Assembly (NCBI RefSeq): GCF_000702305.1
Contig: NZ_JNLC01000010.1
Location: 558,001-622,000 of the forward strand
Reading direction: 5' to 3'
DNA: 64,000 nucleotides
Source: Allobosea sp. 117
GTDB taxonomy: Bacteria > Pseudomonadota > Alphaproteobacteria > Rhizobiales > Xanthobacteraceae
Made by a program: the position numbers and the translations under genes. Under the pieces are notes generated by a model. The model saw only the letters and a list, made by a program, of their open reading frames with translations, made no database searches and was not told the origin of the DNA. The first letter of the stretch is position 1. Each line of letters starts with the position of its first letter. Positions 63,539 to 64,000 of the stretch are shown piece after piece.

Positions 63539-64000
63539 ATGCTGTTTCGCGCGCGCCGCCCCACGCCCATCGATATCGACGGTCCGCTCGGCACCGATCG
63601 TTTCGTGCTGCGCATCGACGAGCGCGACGTCGTGGTCGGCCTGCGCCGCAACCCGCGCGCGACGCGCTACACGCTGCGTGTGCGCACCGCCGAGCGCGAC
63701 GTGATGCTCACCATGCCGCCGCGCGGCTCGGTGAGCGAGGCCCGCGCCTTCGCGCTGCGCTATACGGGCTGGATCGCGCAGCGGCTCTCCCGGCTGCCGG
63801 ACATCGTCGTCTTCGTGCCCGGCGCGCTGGTCCCGCTGCGTGGCGAGCCGCACCGCATCGTGCATCGGCCGGCGAGCCGGGGCACGGTGTGGTCCGAGGC
63901 GGGTCCTGATGCCGAAAGGCTGCTCTGCGTCGCCGGCGGGGGCGAGCATGTGGCGCGCCGCATCGGCGACTTCCTGAGGCGCGAGGCCCGCCGCGACCTT
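63539..64000 (+). CDS. YgjP-like (DUF45/M48-related) metallopeptidase, partial
   Basis: 154 codons to the right edge. LRIDERDVVVGLRRNPRATRYTLRVRTAERDVMLTMPPRGSVSEARAFALRYTGWIAQRL is the N-terminal part of the YgjP family; the zinc motif HExxH lies beyond the edge. ATG at 63539, 88 bases after gcrA. Confidence 0.85.
   Translation, partial: MLFRARRPTPIDIDGPLGTDRFVLRIDERDVVVGLRRNPRATRYTLRVRTAERDVMLTMPPRGSVSEARAFALRYTGWIAQRLSRLPDIVVFVPGALVPLRGEPHRIVHRPASRGTVWSEAGPDAERLLCVAGGGEHVARRIGDFLRREARRDL

Overview
The window is GC-rich chromosomal DNA from an alphaproteobacterium, most likely of the order Hyphomicrobiales (Rhizobiales). Supporting markers are gcrA, a Cpa/Tad pilus locus, a FixK-boxed ccoNOQP-ccoGHIS cluster, a SAM-II riboswitch before metZ, a fused two-domain dCTP deaminase and the hisZ-hisG pair. 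A Xanthobacteraceae-like genus such as Ancylobacter, Starkeya or Xanthobacter would fit, but that is an impression from gene style and repeat families, not a measurement.

Layout. 1-9209: Flp/Tad pilus locus (minus strand: pilA, cpaA, a second Flp-like peptide, cpaB, C, D, E, F; plus strand: a secretin-N-like protein and two TadE/G pseudopilins), then an aspartic protease. 9289-17172: hrpB helicase, an unassigned TIM-barrel-like protein, an omega-aminotransferase, a membrane-anchored TPR regulator and two tiny proteins. 17201-26901: hisS with an odd AT-richer insert, a phosphonate pair (phnX and an HpnW-type oxidoreductase), a LysR regulator, an L,D-transpeptidase, hisZ-hisG and cysG. 27264-29472: small unknown genes, a UPF0114 membrane protein and msrA. 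29812-39470: the microaerobic respiration block, ccoNOQP, ccoG, ccoH, ccoI, ccoS and an MFS gene carrying the copper-binding motifs of CcoA. 39694-43794: a trifunctional MFS/PlsC/acyl-ligase protein with a palindromic operator and a downstream TetR gene. 43763-51176: GNAT, ybaB, dnaX, ABM protein, small secreted protein, an AT-rich singleton gene, proline iminopeptidase, HIT protein and nudC. 51186-64000: dcd, metZ, a PhyH-type dioxygenase, apaG, trkH, argE, the argD-argF-hslO operon, two small secreted proteins, gcrA and the start of a YgjP-like metallopeptidase.

Most of the window is core metabolism. The items most worth a second look are: the AT-rich gene at 47834-48664, which looks like a winged-helix plus PD-(D/E)XK nuclease protein; a three-copy bipartite palindromic repeat, two copies of which bracket ccoNOQP in inverted orientation; the composition-shifted in-frame insert in hisS; the CcoA-type transporter fused into the cbb3 operon; the TetR operator over the acyltransferase promoter; and a cluster of GANTC sites before gcrA.

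No tRNA, rRNA, CRISPR array, transposase or integrase was recognised. All coordinates and motif readings are by eye; no database search was possible.
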